A DNA stretch of 28,979 nt from the NCBI GenBank assembly GCA_051646285.1, contig JBOFCU010000163.1, positions 1 to 28,979 of the forward strand. Reading direction: 5' to 3'. Made by a program: the position numbers and the translations under genes. Under the pieces are notes generated by a model. It saw only the letters and a program-made list of their open reading frames with translations, ran no database searches and had not been told where the DNA came from. This stretch comes from Terrirubrum sp051646285. GTDB lineage: Bacteria > Pseudomonadota > Alphaproteobacteria > Rhizobiales > Beijerinckiaceae. Below, piece by piece: positions 15,620 to 23,178 of the stretch (its first letter is position 1; each line of letters starts with the position of its first letter).

Positions 15620-15634
15620 CGGCAAATTCTGCCG
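15620..15634. promoter_or_regulatory. CGGCA-N5-TGCCG palindrome, candidate flgE enhancer (ftr-like)
   Basis: Perfect 5-bp arms around AATTC. The centre (15627) is 102 bp upstream of the flgE -24 element, close to the 106 bp at flgF. Between it and the promoter lies TTAA-N6-TTAAC (15561-15575), one base short of a CtrA box. The rest of 15451-15647 holds no gene. Confidence 0.7.
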
Positions 15635-15647
15635 AGCAATGATGCCA

Positions 15648-16658
15648 TCAGGCCAACGGATTTTTGCCAATATTTTCGAGCAAAGAGCCGGCAACCTCGC
15701 GCACCTTCGGTCGCGGTTCGGCGACAAAAACGAGGGGTCGGCAGGCATCAATGGCTGCCAATCCAACGCGTGCCGTCAAAAGCCCATTCAACACGCCTTC
15801 GCCAAGTTTTGCCGAGAGCCGGGCAGCAACGCCATGGCCGAGAAACTGGCCTGCGATATCATCACCAATCGCCAGTCCTCCCGTGACCAGAAATTGTGCG
15901 AACACAGCGCGCAACAATCTCATGGAGCCAAAAAATCCGGGCCGCCCACCGTAAAGCATCGCCAGACGCCGCACCAAGCGCAGCGTTTCAGCACCAACAA
16001 ACAGAATATCAATCAATGCGCGTGGTGAGACAGCGGTGACGACAGAAACACGTTTGGCTGATTCCCCGATAATGGTCCGCGCCCGATCATCCAACGGGCG
16101 CAGCAATGTGCGTTCAGCAATGGCAAGACGATCATCAGCATCAATAATATCATTCATCGATGCTTCAACCACCGCACGCCCACGGGCCTGCGTCATGTCC
16201 TTGGCATAGAGAGACAATAAATCATGCACAGCAGCCTTGGCCGCAGCGTTATCGCGTGCCTCATGCGCCTCCAACGCACGCGCGCGCAGAGCTTCAATAC
16301 GCGCAATGTGCCGTATCGCCAGCAATTCACGCGCGACCCAGACAAGTCCGGCAAACAGTGCCAGCAGCAGAAAAGCGAGACCCACATAGCCAAGCCACAC
16401 ATTTTGCGCAGCCAGTTCCGCAACAACGCGCCAAGCCCAATTGCCAAAGGCAAGCAAAAGAAACCCGCCCAGCATAGACAGCGAGAAAGGTAATAGTTTG
16501 CTGCGTTTTTTTGCACCAGCAACCGGTACTGGCACACGCTCATGCACCGCTTCCTCCGAGAAAGGGTCGGGTTGCGCGATGACAGTCACCTGCGGTGTCT
16601 TCATAGCCGCATCCGCGCCTGCGGCGGGCACGTCAAAAGCCTGCGGTGCGCGGCTCAT
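15648..16658 (-). CDS. YcjF/TIGR01620-family membrane protein (DUF697)
   Basis: The protein (336 aa) has a variable Pro/Ala-rich N-terminus, two transmembrane segments (about 55-78 and 88-108), a charged helical region (RIEALRARALEAHEARDNAA) and a C-terminal DUF697-type domain (about 190-330; LIDILFVGAETLRLVRRLAM, YGGRPGFFGSMRLLRAVF, RVGLAAIDACRPL). This is the layout of E. coli YcjF and relatives, inner-membrane proteins of unproven function. The ATG overlaps the ycjX stop by 4 bases (ATGA), so the two are coupled, as ycjX and ycjF are in E. coli. It is the last gene of moxR-sixA-ycjX-ycjF. No strong terminator is visible before the flgE control region. Confidence 0.85.
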   Translation of the reverse strand: MSRAPQAFDVPAAGADAAMKTPQVTVIAQPDPFSEEAVHERVPVPVAGAKKRSKLLPFSLSMLGGFLLLAFGNWAWRVVAELAAQNVWLGYVGLAFLLLALFAGLVWVARELLAIRHIARIEALRARALEAHEARDNAAAKAAVHDLLSLYAKDMTQARGRAVVEASMNDIIDADDRLAIAERTLLRPLDDRARTIIGESAKRVSVVTAVSPRALIDILFVGAETLRLVRRLAMLYGGRPGFFGSMRLLRAVFAQFLVTGGLAIGDDIAGQFLGHGVAARLSAKLGEGVLNGLLTARVGLAAIDACRPLVFVAEPRPKVREVAGSLLENIGKNPLA

Positions 16659-18094
16659 GTGAAATAATCTCCCAAAAGAAACTGCATCGCGCGGTCCAGC
16701 CGAATATGGGGCAGTGCAGGAATGCGCCCATCAGCACTGCGTGGAATGTCAGGCGGGCGGAATTTCGGAAAACGGACAGCGACGCCTTTATCGAGTGCAT
16801 CACGCGGATCGGCTGGCAATTCACCATTATATATTGCAGCTTCTGCGACACCATCAAAAATGCGCTCACCAACTTGCTGTCCGGCTTCAGGCACACCAAC
16901 GACGGTTGGCAGCGTCGAGCCGCGCTCAAGAATACCCGCTTCGCGCGTCGCTCGCACAGAAGCCAAGGCAGCAACAGAAACCCGCGCACCGGTGCCTTCA
17001 ACCCGCCGCATCGCGCGTTCAACCAGAACACCAAGGATCGCTTCAAGCCGATCATGACTGGTATGATGAAGGTGATCAGCCTTTGTCGCAGCAAACATCA
17101 CACGATCAATGCGCGGCGAAAACAATGCAGAAAGAATACTGTTACGGCCGGCACGAAAAGCCAGCAACACCCGCGCCAATGCCGATTCAAGATCGGCAAC
17201 AGCCGCAGGGCCGGCATTCAGCGCTGATACGACATCGACAAGCACGATCTGCCGGTCGAGCAATGAAAAATGATCCCGGAAAAACGGCCCGACAACTTTA
17301 TCACGGTAGGAATCATATAGCCGTTCCATCATCGCGCCCATGCTGCCATGAGCTACAGCATCAACCGGCATATCAATCGGCGCGAAACTCAACGCGGGCG
17401 ACCCTTCCAGATCACCCGGCATGAGAAAACGTCCGGGTGGTAATGTAGAAAGAGACAAGGGTTCACGCCGGCACGCCAACAAATAATCGCGAAACAACCG
17501 GGCCAGAGTCTCGGCTTTTTCGTGATCATAAGGCGCATCAGCCTTGATCAATGCCAGTGCCGATAGAAATGGGCCAGACACGTCCTGACGCGCCGGGCTG
17601 CGCGCTGCATCCAGCGCATCGCGCGCAAATGTGCGGAAATCAGTCCCGATCAAACCGAGGTCTAGCAACCATTCTCCCGGATAATCGACAATATCCACCT
17701 GCAACGTGCGCGGCCCGCCACCCTGCCCGCCTTCAAATTCCACCGCACAGCGCAATTGCGAAATACGACGCGTGGATTCCGGCCATGCGCGATGATCAAC
17801 AAGTGAGCGCATATGATCTTCAACGGCAAAGCGGGGCACCGCATCGTCCGGGTGCGGCTGTAAGGTCGCACGGCGCAATCGCCCGCTGGCTGCGACCTCG
17901 AAGACAGGCAATTTCTCGCCACGCATCAGCGCATGCACGAACGCCGTGATGAAAACAGTTTTACCCGCCCGTGCCAGACCGGTCACACCCAGACGCAGTG
18001 TCGGTGTTGTCAGGCCGGACCATGCACCAAATTTTTCAAAGGCATGGCGTGTGGCCAGCGAAGTTTCGCTCCACAAATCACTTATTGCGGCCAC
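16655..18094 (-). CDS. ycjX: YcjX-family P-loop NTPase
   Basis: A 479-residue protein of the YcjX family (stress-associated P-loop proteins, linked with phage-shock genes in enterobacteria). The P-loop is GVTGLARAGKTVFITA with K45 and T46; the G3-like DYPGEW is at 137-142 and the G4-like TKAD at 337-340, consistent with GTP binding. The C-terminal part, with FPKFRPPDIPRS near the end, is typical of the family. The start codon is GTG, directly after the sixA TGA with no gap. It is translationally coupled to the ycjF-like gene. No psp genes are in the window, so a membrane-stress role is by family analogy. Confidence 0.9.
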   Translation of the reverse strand: MAAISDLWSETSLATRHAFEKFGAWSGLTTPTLRLGVTGLARAGKTVFITAFVHALMRGEKLPVFEVAASGRLRRATLQPHPDDAVPRFAVEDHMRSLVDHRAWPESTRRISQLRCAVEFEGGQGGGPRTLQVDIVDYPGEWLLDLGLIGTDFRTFARDALDAARSPARQDVSGPFLSALALIKADAPYDHEKAETLARLFRDYLLACRREPLSLSTLPPGRFLMPGDLEGSPALSFAPIDMPVDAVAHGSMGAMMERLYDSYRDKVVGPFFRDHFSLLDRQIVLVDVVSALNAGPAAVADLESALARVLLAFRAGRNSILSALFSPRIDRVMFAATKADHLHHTSHDRLEAILGVLVERAMRRVEGTGARVSVAALASVRATREAGILERGSTLPTVVGVPEAGQQVGERIFDGVAEAAIYNGELPADPRDALDKGVAVRFPKFRPPDIPRSADGRIPALPHIRLDRAMQFLLGDYFT

Positions 18095-18622
18095 TCAGTC
18101 ATCCTCGGTTCCGCCCAGCATTGCAGGCGTGATAAATCGGTCGAGGCGGCCATTGCGCACAACAACATCGCGCCAGTCTTCCCCGTGAAAATCAATGATC
18201 GCCATGCCGCATGTCGGATATTTTCCTTGCAGCCGCGCATATGCGTAACGATCGCCATGCCCGGTCAACTGCATCGCGAATTCCTGCATGCCGGGATTGT
18301 GGCCCACAATCATGACGGTTCGGATATCATCGGCAATATCACGAACAATATCCAGAAGCATTTGTGTGCCTGCATTGTAAATCCGCGGCTGAATATCGGC
18401 TGTCACCGCTTCGGAAAATTCCGGTGCGACCAGAGACCACGTCTCCTGTGTGCGCCGCGCGGAGGAAATCAACGCAAGATCCGGTATGATGTGTTCGCGC
18501 GCGAGATAGCGCCCCATCAGGGGCGCAGCGGCCTGCCCTCTTTCGGCCAGCGGCCGGTCATGATCCTTGATACCAGCCGGCCAGTCGGATTTTGCATGCC
18601 GTAACAGAATGATGCGATGCAT
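18095..18622 (-). CDS. sixA: SixA-type histidine phosphatase
   Basis: A 175-residue histidine-phosphatase-superfamily protein. The catalytic RHAKS motif has H9 as phospho-acceptor; the second core histidine is in VGHNPGM (H108), and SSARRTQET supplies the usual arginine. Size and motif order match SixA, which removes phosphate from histidine phosphotransfer or PTS-type proteins. The alphaproteobacterial target is not known to me. GGGGA precedes the ATG. It is 11 bases after moxR and abuts ycjX, so it sits mid-operon. It could equally be annotated as a generic histidine phosphatase family protein. Confidence 0.87.
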   Translation of the reverse strand: MHRIILLRHAKSDWPAGIKDHDRPLAERGQAAAPLMGRYLAREHIIPDLALISSARRTQETWSLVAPEFSEAVTADIQPRIYNAGTQMLLDIVRDIADDIRTVMIVGHNPGMQEFAMQLTGHGDRYAYARLQGKYPTCGMAIIDFHGEDWRDVVVRNGRLDRFITPAMLGGTEDD

Positions 18623-18633
18623 GGCCGTCCCCG

Positions 18634-19482
18634 TCAGCGGGCGCCTTCACGCCGCTGCAAAAATGCCAGACGCTCGAACAGGTGCACATCCTGCTCATTT
18701 TTCAGCAACGCGCCATGCAGCGGCGGAATAAGCTTGCGTTGATCCCGTTCACGCAACTGTTCCGGCTGAATATCTTCAACCATCAGCAATTTGAGCCAGT
18801 CGATCAATTCGGATGTCGATGGCTTTTTCTTCAGGCCCGGCACATCACGAATGGCAAAGAACTGCCGCATCGCTTCTTCAACAAGCCGCTTTTTAATGCC
18901 CGGAAAATGCACCTCGACAATCTGATGCATCGTCTCGGCGTCGGGAAATTTGATGTAATGAAAGAAGCAGCGGCGCAAGAAAGCATCCGGCAGCTCTTTT
19001 TCATTGTTGGAGGTAATAATCAGGATTGGCCGTTGCTCGGCCTTGATGGTTTCACCTGTCTCATAGACAAAAAATTCCATGCGATCGAGTTCGAGCAGCA
19101 GATCGTTCGGAAACTCGATGTCCGCCTTGTCGATTTCGTCAATCAGCAGCACAGGCCGTTGCGGTGCAACAAAAGCATCCCACAATTTGCCGCGCTTGAT
19201 GTAGTTGCGGATATCGGACACGCGGTTGTCGCCAAGCTGGCTGTCACGCAGGCGCGAGACGGCATCGTATTCATACAGCCCCTGCTGCGCCTTAGTGGTG
19301 GATTTGATGTGCCAGGTCAGCAGCGGCGCTTTCAGCGCACGGGCAATTTCTTCCGCCAGCACCGTTTTACCCGTTCCCGGCTCGCCCTTCACCAGCAGTG
19401 GGCGTTGCAAGGTGATCGCAGCATTCACGGCAACCTTGAGATCGTCTGTTGCCACATAATTATCGGTACCCGTAAAGCGCAT
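18634..19482 (-). CDS. MoxR-family AAA+ ATPase
   Basis: MoxR ATPases act as chaperones or metal-insertion factors together with VWA proteins. The 282-residue product has Walker A GEPGTGKT (33-40), Walker B VLLIDEID (111-118), sensor-1 ITSNNEKELPDAFLRRCFF (from about 156) and a lid region. I chose the ATG at 19482 with AAAGGA about 7 bases upstream over a GTG at 19500. The usual partner, a CoxE-type VWA protein, is encoded at 23179-24354 on the other strand rather than next door; together they resemble the CoxD-CoxE or RavA-ViaA pairings. First gene of the moxR-sixA-ycjX-ycjF operon and divergent from the antiporter gene. Confidence 0.92.
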   Translation of the reverse strand: MRFTGTDNYVATDDLKVAVNAAITLQRPLLVKGEPGTGKTVLAEEIARALKAPLLTWHIKSTTKAQQGLYEYDAVSRLRDSQLGDNRVSDIRNYIKRGKLWDAFVAPQRPVLLIDEIDKADIEFPNDLLLELDRMEFFVYETGETIKAEQRPILIITSNNEKELPDAFLRRCFFHYIKFPDAETMHQIVEVHFPGIKKRLVEEAMRQFFAIRDVPGLKKKPSTSELIDWLKLLMVEDIQPEQLRERDQRKLIPPLHGALLKNEQDVHLFERLAFLQRREGAR

Positions 19483-19605
19483 GGTCTGTCCTTTGATCAC
19501 TGCCTTTACCTAAGCAGCCCGCCGCGAAAGAACAAGCGTCTGTATTTGCGCCGAAACGGGCGTTTGCCGGTTGATTGGCTGTGCCCAAGCAGGCAAGACA
19601 GGGGC

Positions 19606-21408
19606 ATGGCCGCTGTTGCTGATCCAACCATTTATAAGGACGCGCTTCTGTTTCTGGGCGCTGCTGCCGTTGTTATCCCGGCATTCCAGCGGTTTCGCAT
19701 CAGCCCGGTTTTTGGCTTTCTGGCTGTTGGCGTGCTGGTGGGCCCTTCTGTTGCTGGCAAACTGGCAGCTGCCATCCCCGCTTTGCGGCCGCTGGTGCCG
19801 GAAGATCGCGAGGGCATCAGCCTGATCGGCGATCTGGGCGTCGTGTTCCTGCTGTTCATGATTGGGCTGGAATTGTCGTTCGAGCGCCTGAAAACGATGC
19901 GGCGGCTGGTCTTTGGGCTGGGTCTTGCACAGGTGATACTGTCGACGGCGGCACTGACCCTCCTTCTCAAGGCTGGCGGCGTGGGCTGGACACCAGCACT
20001 TGTGCTCGGCTCGGCCTTGAGCCTTTCATCGACGGCCATCGTGGTCGAAGTCCTGTCTCAGGAAAAACGGCTCGCCAGCACGGGCGGCAGGCTCAGTTTT
20101 GCAGTGCTGCTGATGCAGGACCTTGCGGTGATTCCGTTGGTGCTGTTTGTCACTATTGCTGCCCGGCCCGCTACTGACGCCATCGGGCTTGATGTGCTGC
20201 TGGCGCTGGCGCAGGCCGTGCTGGCGGTGTTAGCGATCGTCTTTGCCGGGCGCATCGTGCTGCGCCCGCTGTTCCGCCATGTCGCGCGCGCCCACAGCCA
20301 GGATTTATTCATGGCCGCATGCCTGCTTGTGGTCATGGCCACCGGTCTGGCGGCAGCGGTCAGCGGCCTGTCCATGGCGCTCGGCGCTTTTGTCGCTGGA
20401 CTGCTGCTGGCAGAAACCGAATATCGCAAGCAGATTGAAATCACCATCGAGCCATTCAAAGGTCTGCTGCTTGGCCTGTTTTTCTTTTCCGTCGGCATGA
20501 GCGTGAATTTGAGCATCATTGCCGCCGCTCCCTTGCGTATACTGGGCTTTGCCGCGCTGATGATCTCGATCAAGGCGCTGATCGTTTACGGTCTCGGCCG
20601 CGTTTTCCGTGTGCGCGGCACTGCGGCGATGGAAGCGGGCTTGCTGCTTGGCCCCGGCGGCGAATTTGCATTTGTGCTGATCGGCCTTGCGGCTGGTCTT
20701 GGTGTCATCAATGAAAGCATTCGCAGCGAGGCGCTGACCATCACGGCCATATCCATGGCGTTGATCCCCTTGCTAGGCACATTCGGTCAGAACCTCGAAA
20801 AGCAGAATGCCCGCAGCCAGGAAGATATGATTGCCGCCGCCCCTGTTGTCAGCGAAGTGCCGCGCGCGCTGATCGTCGGCTTCGGGCGCGCGGGCCATCT
20901 TGTCGCTGAAATGCTGCGCGATCATGAAATTCCGTTTGTCGCCATCGATCAGAGCGTGCGTCAGGTTACACAAGCCCGCAAGGATGGCTGGCCGGTTTAT
21001 TATGGCGATGCGACGAACGCGGATCTGCTGCGTACCTGCAATATCGGTACGATTGATCTCATGATCGTCACCATGGATACGCGCGACGGGATAGAGAAAG
21101 TGATCGATGCAGCCCGAGGCCAGCGGCCTGACCTCACGGTTGTGGCCCGTGCCCGCGACATTGCCCATGCCCGTCGTCTTTATGAGCGCGGCGTGACAGA
21201 GGCCGTGCCGGAAAATGTCGAGGCCAGTTTGCATATTGCCGAAGCGGCGCTGGTTGGCCTTGGCATTCCCATGGGGCTCGTCATCGCTGATATTCATGAG
21301 CGGCGCGACCAGTATCGCGCAATCTTCCAGCGCATTGGCGGTGATGGCCGGGCAACAGCCCAGCGCAACAGCCTGCGCGAGCGGCTCAAGGCAACACCGC
21401 AGAAATAA
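19606..21408 (+). CDS. KefB/KefC-type cation:proton antiporter (CPA2) with RCK/TrkA-N domain
   Basis: A 600-residue inner-membrane protein. Residues ~10-390 form about a dozen transmembrane helices of the Na+/H+ exchanger fold, with LIGDLGVVFLLFMIGLELS, LSLSSTAIVVEVLS and ALGAFVAGLLLAETEYR as CPA2 signatures. A cytoplasmic Rossmann RCK domain follows (GFGRAG at 425-430, GDATNADLL further on), which binds nucleotides and gates K+ efflux. Kef systems export K+ in exchange for H+ during electrophile stress; whether this one is glutathione-gated cannot be seen. A KefF/KefG ancillary subunit is absent nearby. The reading frame runs far upstream through moxR antisense, but homology begins at the ATG 19606. 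Confidence 0.92.
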   Translation: MAAVADPTIYKDALLFLGAAAVVIPAFQRFRISPVFGFLAVGVLVGPSVAGKLAAAIPALRPLVPEDREGISLIGDLGVVFLLFMIGLELSFERLKTMRRLVFGLGLAQVILSTAALTLLLKAGGVGWTPALVLGSALSLSSTAIVVEVLSQEKRLASTGGRLSFAVLLMQDLAVIPLVLFVTIAARPATDAIGLDVLLALAQAVLAVLAIVFAGRIVLRPLFRHVARAHSQDLFMAACLLVVMATGLAAAVSGLSMALGAFVAGLLLAETEYRKQIEITIEPFKGLLLGLFFFSVGMSVNLSIIAAAPLRILGFAALMISIKALIVYGLGRVFRVRGTAAMEAGLLLGPGGEFAFVLIGLAAGLGVINESIRSEALTITAISMALIPLLGTFGQNLEKQNARSQEDMIAAAPVVSEVPRALIVGFGRAGHLVAEMLRDHEIPFVAIDQSVRQVTQARKDGWPVYYGDATNADLLRTCNIGTIDLMIVTMDTRDGIEKVIDAARGQRPDLTVVARARDIAHARRLYERGVTEAVPENVEASLHIAEAALVGLGIPMGLVIADIHERRDQYRAIFQRIGGDGRATAQRNSLRERLKATPQK

Positions 21409-21443
21409 GCCAATACCGCCCGCGCCCGGTCAGCGCTGCCGCG

Positions 21444-21461
21444 AACATGACAAAAGCTTCA
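21444..21461 (+). repeat. 18-bp element shared by the two Spy-like genes, copy 1
   Basis: AACATGACAAAAGCTTCA, identical to 22429-22446. It lies 79 bases upstream of the first Spy-like gene. An exact 18-bp match in the same place before two paralogues suggests a common promoter or operator. Confidence 0.65.
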
Positions 21462-21540
21462 TGCGGTATTCACTTGGCGTGGTCCCACGAATGTCGCAAA
21501 CCTTGACCATGATGATCGTCACCCTGTCATGGAGCTTCCA

Positions 21541-22353
21541 ATGACCCGTTTCCGTATCCTGTTAGCCACCACAGCATTGCTGGGCGGTCTCGCCGTTGTC
21601 GCGGTGCAGGCACAGACCGCACCCCCCTCCGCGCAAGACAGCGGCCCGTTCTTTCAGCAGACTCAGGGACGTGATCAATTTGGCTCTGGCCAGGGCCGCA
21701 TGTCGGAAGAAGACCGCACGCGTATGATGGACCGCCATCTTGGCGACATGAAAGCGCGCCTGCAGCTCAATGCCGATCAGGAAAAGCTGTGGCCTCCCGT
21801 GGAAAACGCCATGCGCGAGATGCAGAAAACCACCGCAGAGCTGCGCGACCAGATGCGCACCGCCATGCAGGCCGAGCGCGGCGAAAACTGGCAGGGACCA
21901 GACCCCGCAACGCGCATGCGCAACATGGCCGCCATGTCGACAGCCCGCGCCAATGGACTGCTCAAAGTCGCTGACGCCCTCGACCCCCTCTACAAGACAC
22001 TGGATGACAGCCAGAAACGCCGCTTCGCCGACATGAGCCGCTTTGGCCAGATGGGTGGCGAAGGCCGTGGGTATGGCGGACGCGGGCGCGACGACGGGCG
22101 CGGCGAAAACCGCCGCTGGCGCGAACGGGATTACGAGCGCGGTGACGACCGCGGACGGGGCCGTGGATATGAAGAAGAGCGTGGCCAGGGTTGGCGCGAT
22201 CGCGGCTTCGATGGCGAGCGCGGCTATGGACGCCGCTGGCGCGATGAGGATCAGGATCGCAGCTATGGCCGCCGCTGGCGGGACGATGAACGCGAACGCG
22301 GTTATTATGGCCGCGAGCGGCAAGGTGATGATTATCGCCGCCGCTGGGAATAA
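21541..22353 (+). CDS. Spy/CpxP-like periplasmic protein (LTXXQ type) with Arg/Gly/Asp-rich tail
   Basis: The 270-residue product has a signal peptide (hydrophobic 11-22, likely cut after VQA-24). Residues ~55-165 form an all-alpha Spy/CpxP-type region: DRHLGDMKARLQLNADQEKLW and a later PLYKTLDDSQKRRF, shared word for word with the next gene. Spy is a periplasmic chaperone and CpxP an envelope-stress feedback protein. Residues 172-270 are low-complexity, almost only R, G, D, E, W and Y, with repeats such as YGRRWRD; this tail is not part of Spy and its function is unknown. GGAG is 6 bases before the chosen ATG (21541); an ATG at 21529 is in frame but less well placed. The 18-bp shared element lies upstream and a strong terminator follows. 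Confidence 0.85.
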   Translation: MTRFRILLATTALLGGLAVVAVQAQTAPPSAQDSGPFFQQTQGRDQFGSGQGRMSEEDRTRMMDRHLGDMKARLQLNADQEKLWPPVENAMREMQKTTAELRDQMRTAMQAERGENWQGPDPATRMRNMAAMSTARANGLLKVADALDPLYKTLDDSQKRRFADMSRFGQMGGEGRGYGGRGRDDGRGENRRWRERDYERGDDRGRGRGYEEERGQGWRDRGFDGERGYGRRWRDEDQDRSYGRRWRDDERERGYYGRERQGDDYRRRWE

Positions 22354-22369
22354 ATCAATTCAAGTCTGA

Positions 22370-22398
22370 AAAAAACCGGGCCGTGTGCCCGGTTTTTT
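22370..22398. terminator. Rho-independent terminator after the first Spy-like gene
   Basis: A perfect 12-bp stem, AAAAAACCGGGC, with a 5-base loop CGTGT and GCCCGGTTTTTT. It lies 17 bases after the stop. The A/T ends make it usable in both directions. Confidence 0.93.
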
Positions 22399-22428
22399 AT
22401 GGTGTGAAGCGGCGCAATTCCTTTCCGC

Positions 22429-22446
22429 AACATGACAAAAGCTTCA
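22429..22446 (+). repeat. 18-bp element shared by the two Spy-like genes, copy 2
   Basis: Exact copy of 21444-21461, 67 bases upstream of the second Spy-like gene. It is immediately preceded by the terminator of the first, so the two genes have separate promoters. Confidence 0.65.
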
Positions 22447-22513
22447 CTTGGTTTTGACGCAATTCGCGCGCACAATACATTCATTCAATTGCATCCATCC
22501 TAAGGAGTTTCCG

Positions 22514-23080
22514 ATGAGATCAATCAAAATTATCGCTGGCGCTGGCGTGATTCTCGCCGGGTTCGCCGTTGCAGCCATTGCGCAGCAAGCCACACCTGGC
22601 CAAGGCATGGGTCAGGGCATGGGTCAGGGCATGAACCACGGGCAGATGGGTCAGGGCCAGATGGGGCGCGGTATGCGCCATCAGATGAGCGATGCTGATC
22701 GCGCCGCCTTTATGGATTCACGCTTTGCCGGCATGAAAGCTGGCTTGAAATTGACAGCCGAGCAGGAAAAAATCTGGCCCGCCTTTGAAACGGCCATGCG
22801 CGATATTGCCAAAGAGCAGATGGCGATGCGTGAAAAAATGCAGACCCAGCGGCAGGCCATGCGCGACAGCACCCAGACACCGGATGCCATTGGCATGATG
22901 CGCACCATGTCCGGCATGGCCGCCCAGCGCGCCACGATGATGACGAAGGTGGCTGATGCCGCTGAACCGCTCTACAAAACCCTTGATGACAGCCAGAAGC
23001 GCCGCTTCGGCATGATGCTGCGCCGCGCGGGTGGTGGCATGGAAGGCGGCATGGGTGGCCGTGGCCGCAGCCACCACTGA
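22514..23080 (+). CDS. Spy/CpxP-like periplasmic protein (LTXXQ type), Met/Gly-rich N-terminus
   Basis: The 188-residue product has a signal peptide likely cut at AIA/QQ (after residue 23). A Met/Gly/Gln/His-rich stretch follows (28-58; repeats of GQGM, plus NHGQM and RHQM), which could bind metal, for example copper; that is inference. The Spy/CpxP-like helical region covers ~60-170 with FAGMKAGLKLTAEQEKIW and PLYKTLDDSQKRRF, the latter identical to the neighbouring paralogue. The C-terminus is again Gly/Arg/Met-rich. AAGGAG is 7 bases before the ATG at 22514; the frame is open to 22448 but without a ribosome site. The 18-bp element shared with the other Spy-like gene lies upstream. Confidence 0.86.
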   Translation: MRSIKIIAGAGVILAGFAVAAIAQQATPGQGMGQGMGQGMNHGQMGQGQMGRGMRHQMSDADRAAFMDSRFAGMKAGLKLTAEQEKIWPAFETAMRDIAKEQMAMREKMQTQRQAMRDSTQTPDAIGMMRTMSGMAAQRATMMTKVADAAEPLYKTLDDSQKRRFGMMLRRAGGGMEGGMGGRGRSHH

Positions 23081-23104
23081 CACGCAACATCCACGGGCAG
23101 AAAA

Positions 23105-23141
23105 GAAGGGCTGGGAAGCGGTTGACGTTTCCCGGCCCTTC
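23105..23141. terminator. Strong hairpin after the second Spy-like gene
   Basis: GAAGGGCTGGGAA pairs with TTCCCGGCCCTTC, 13 bp with one T-G pair and an 11-base loop. No T-run follows, so it may be an mRNA-stabilising or attenuating stem rather than a classical terminator. Confidence 0.6.
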
Positions 23142-23178
23142 ATCACATTAAAGGCCAGTCCAGACGCAGCCCGGTGCA

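Noticed and set aside
18682..19605. Long plus-strand open frame upstream of the antiporter, joined to it in frame.
   Set aside because: It is antisense to moxR, whose motifs are clear. Antiporter homology begins at the ATG 19606.
21562..22323. 253-codon minus-strand frame rich in Ala and Ile.
   Set aside because: Mirror of the Arg/Gly-rich Spy-like gene. Its composition is a by-product of the opposite strand.
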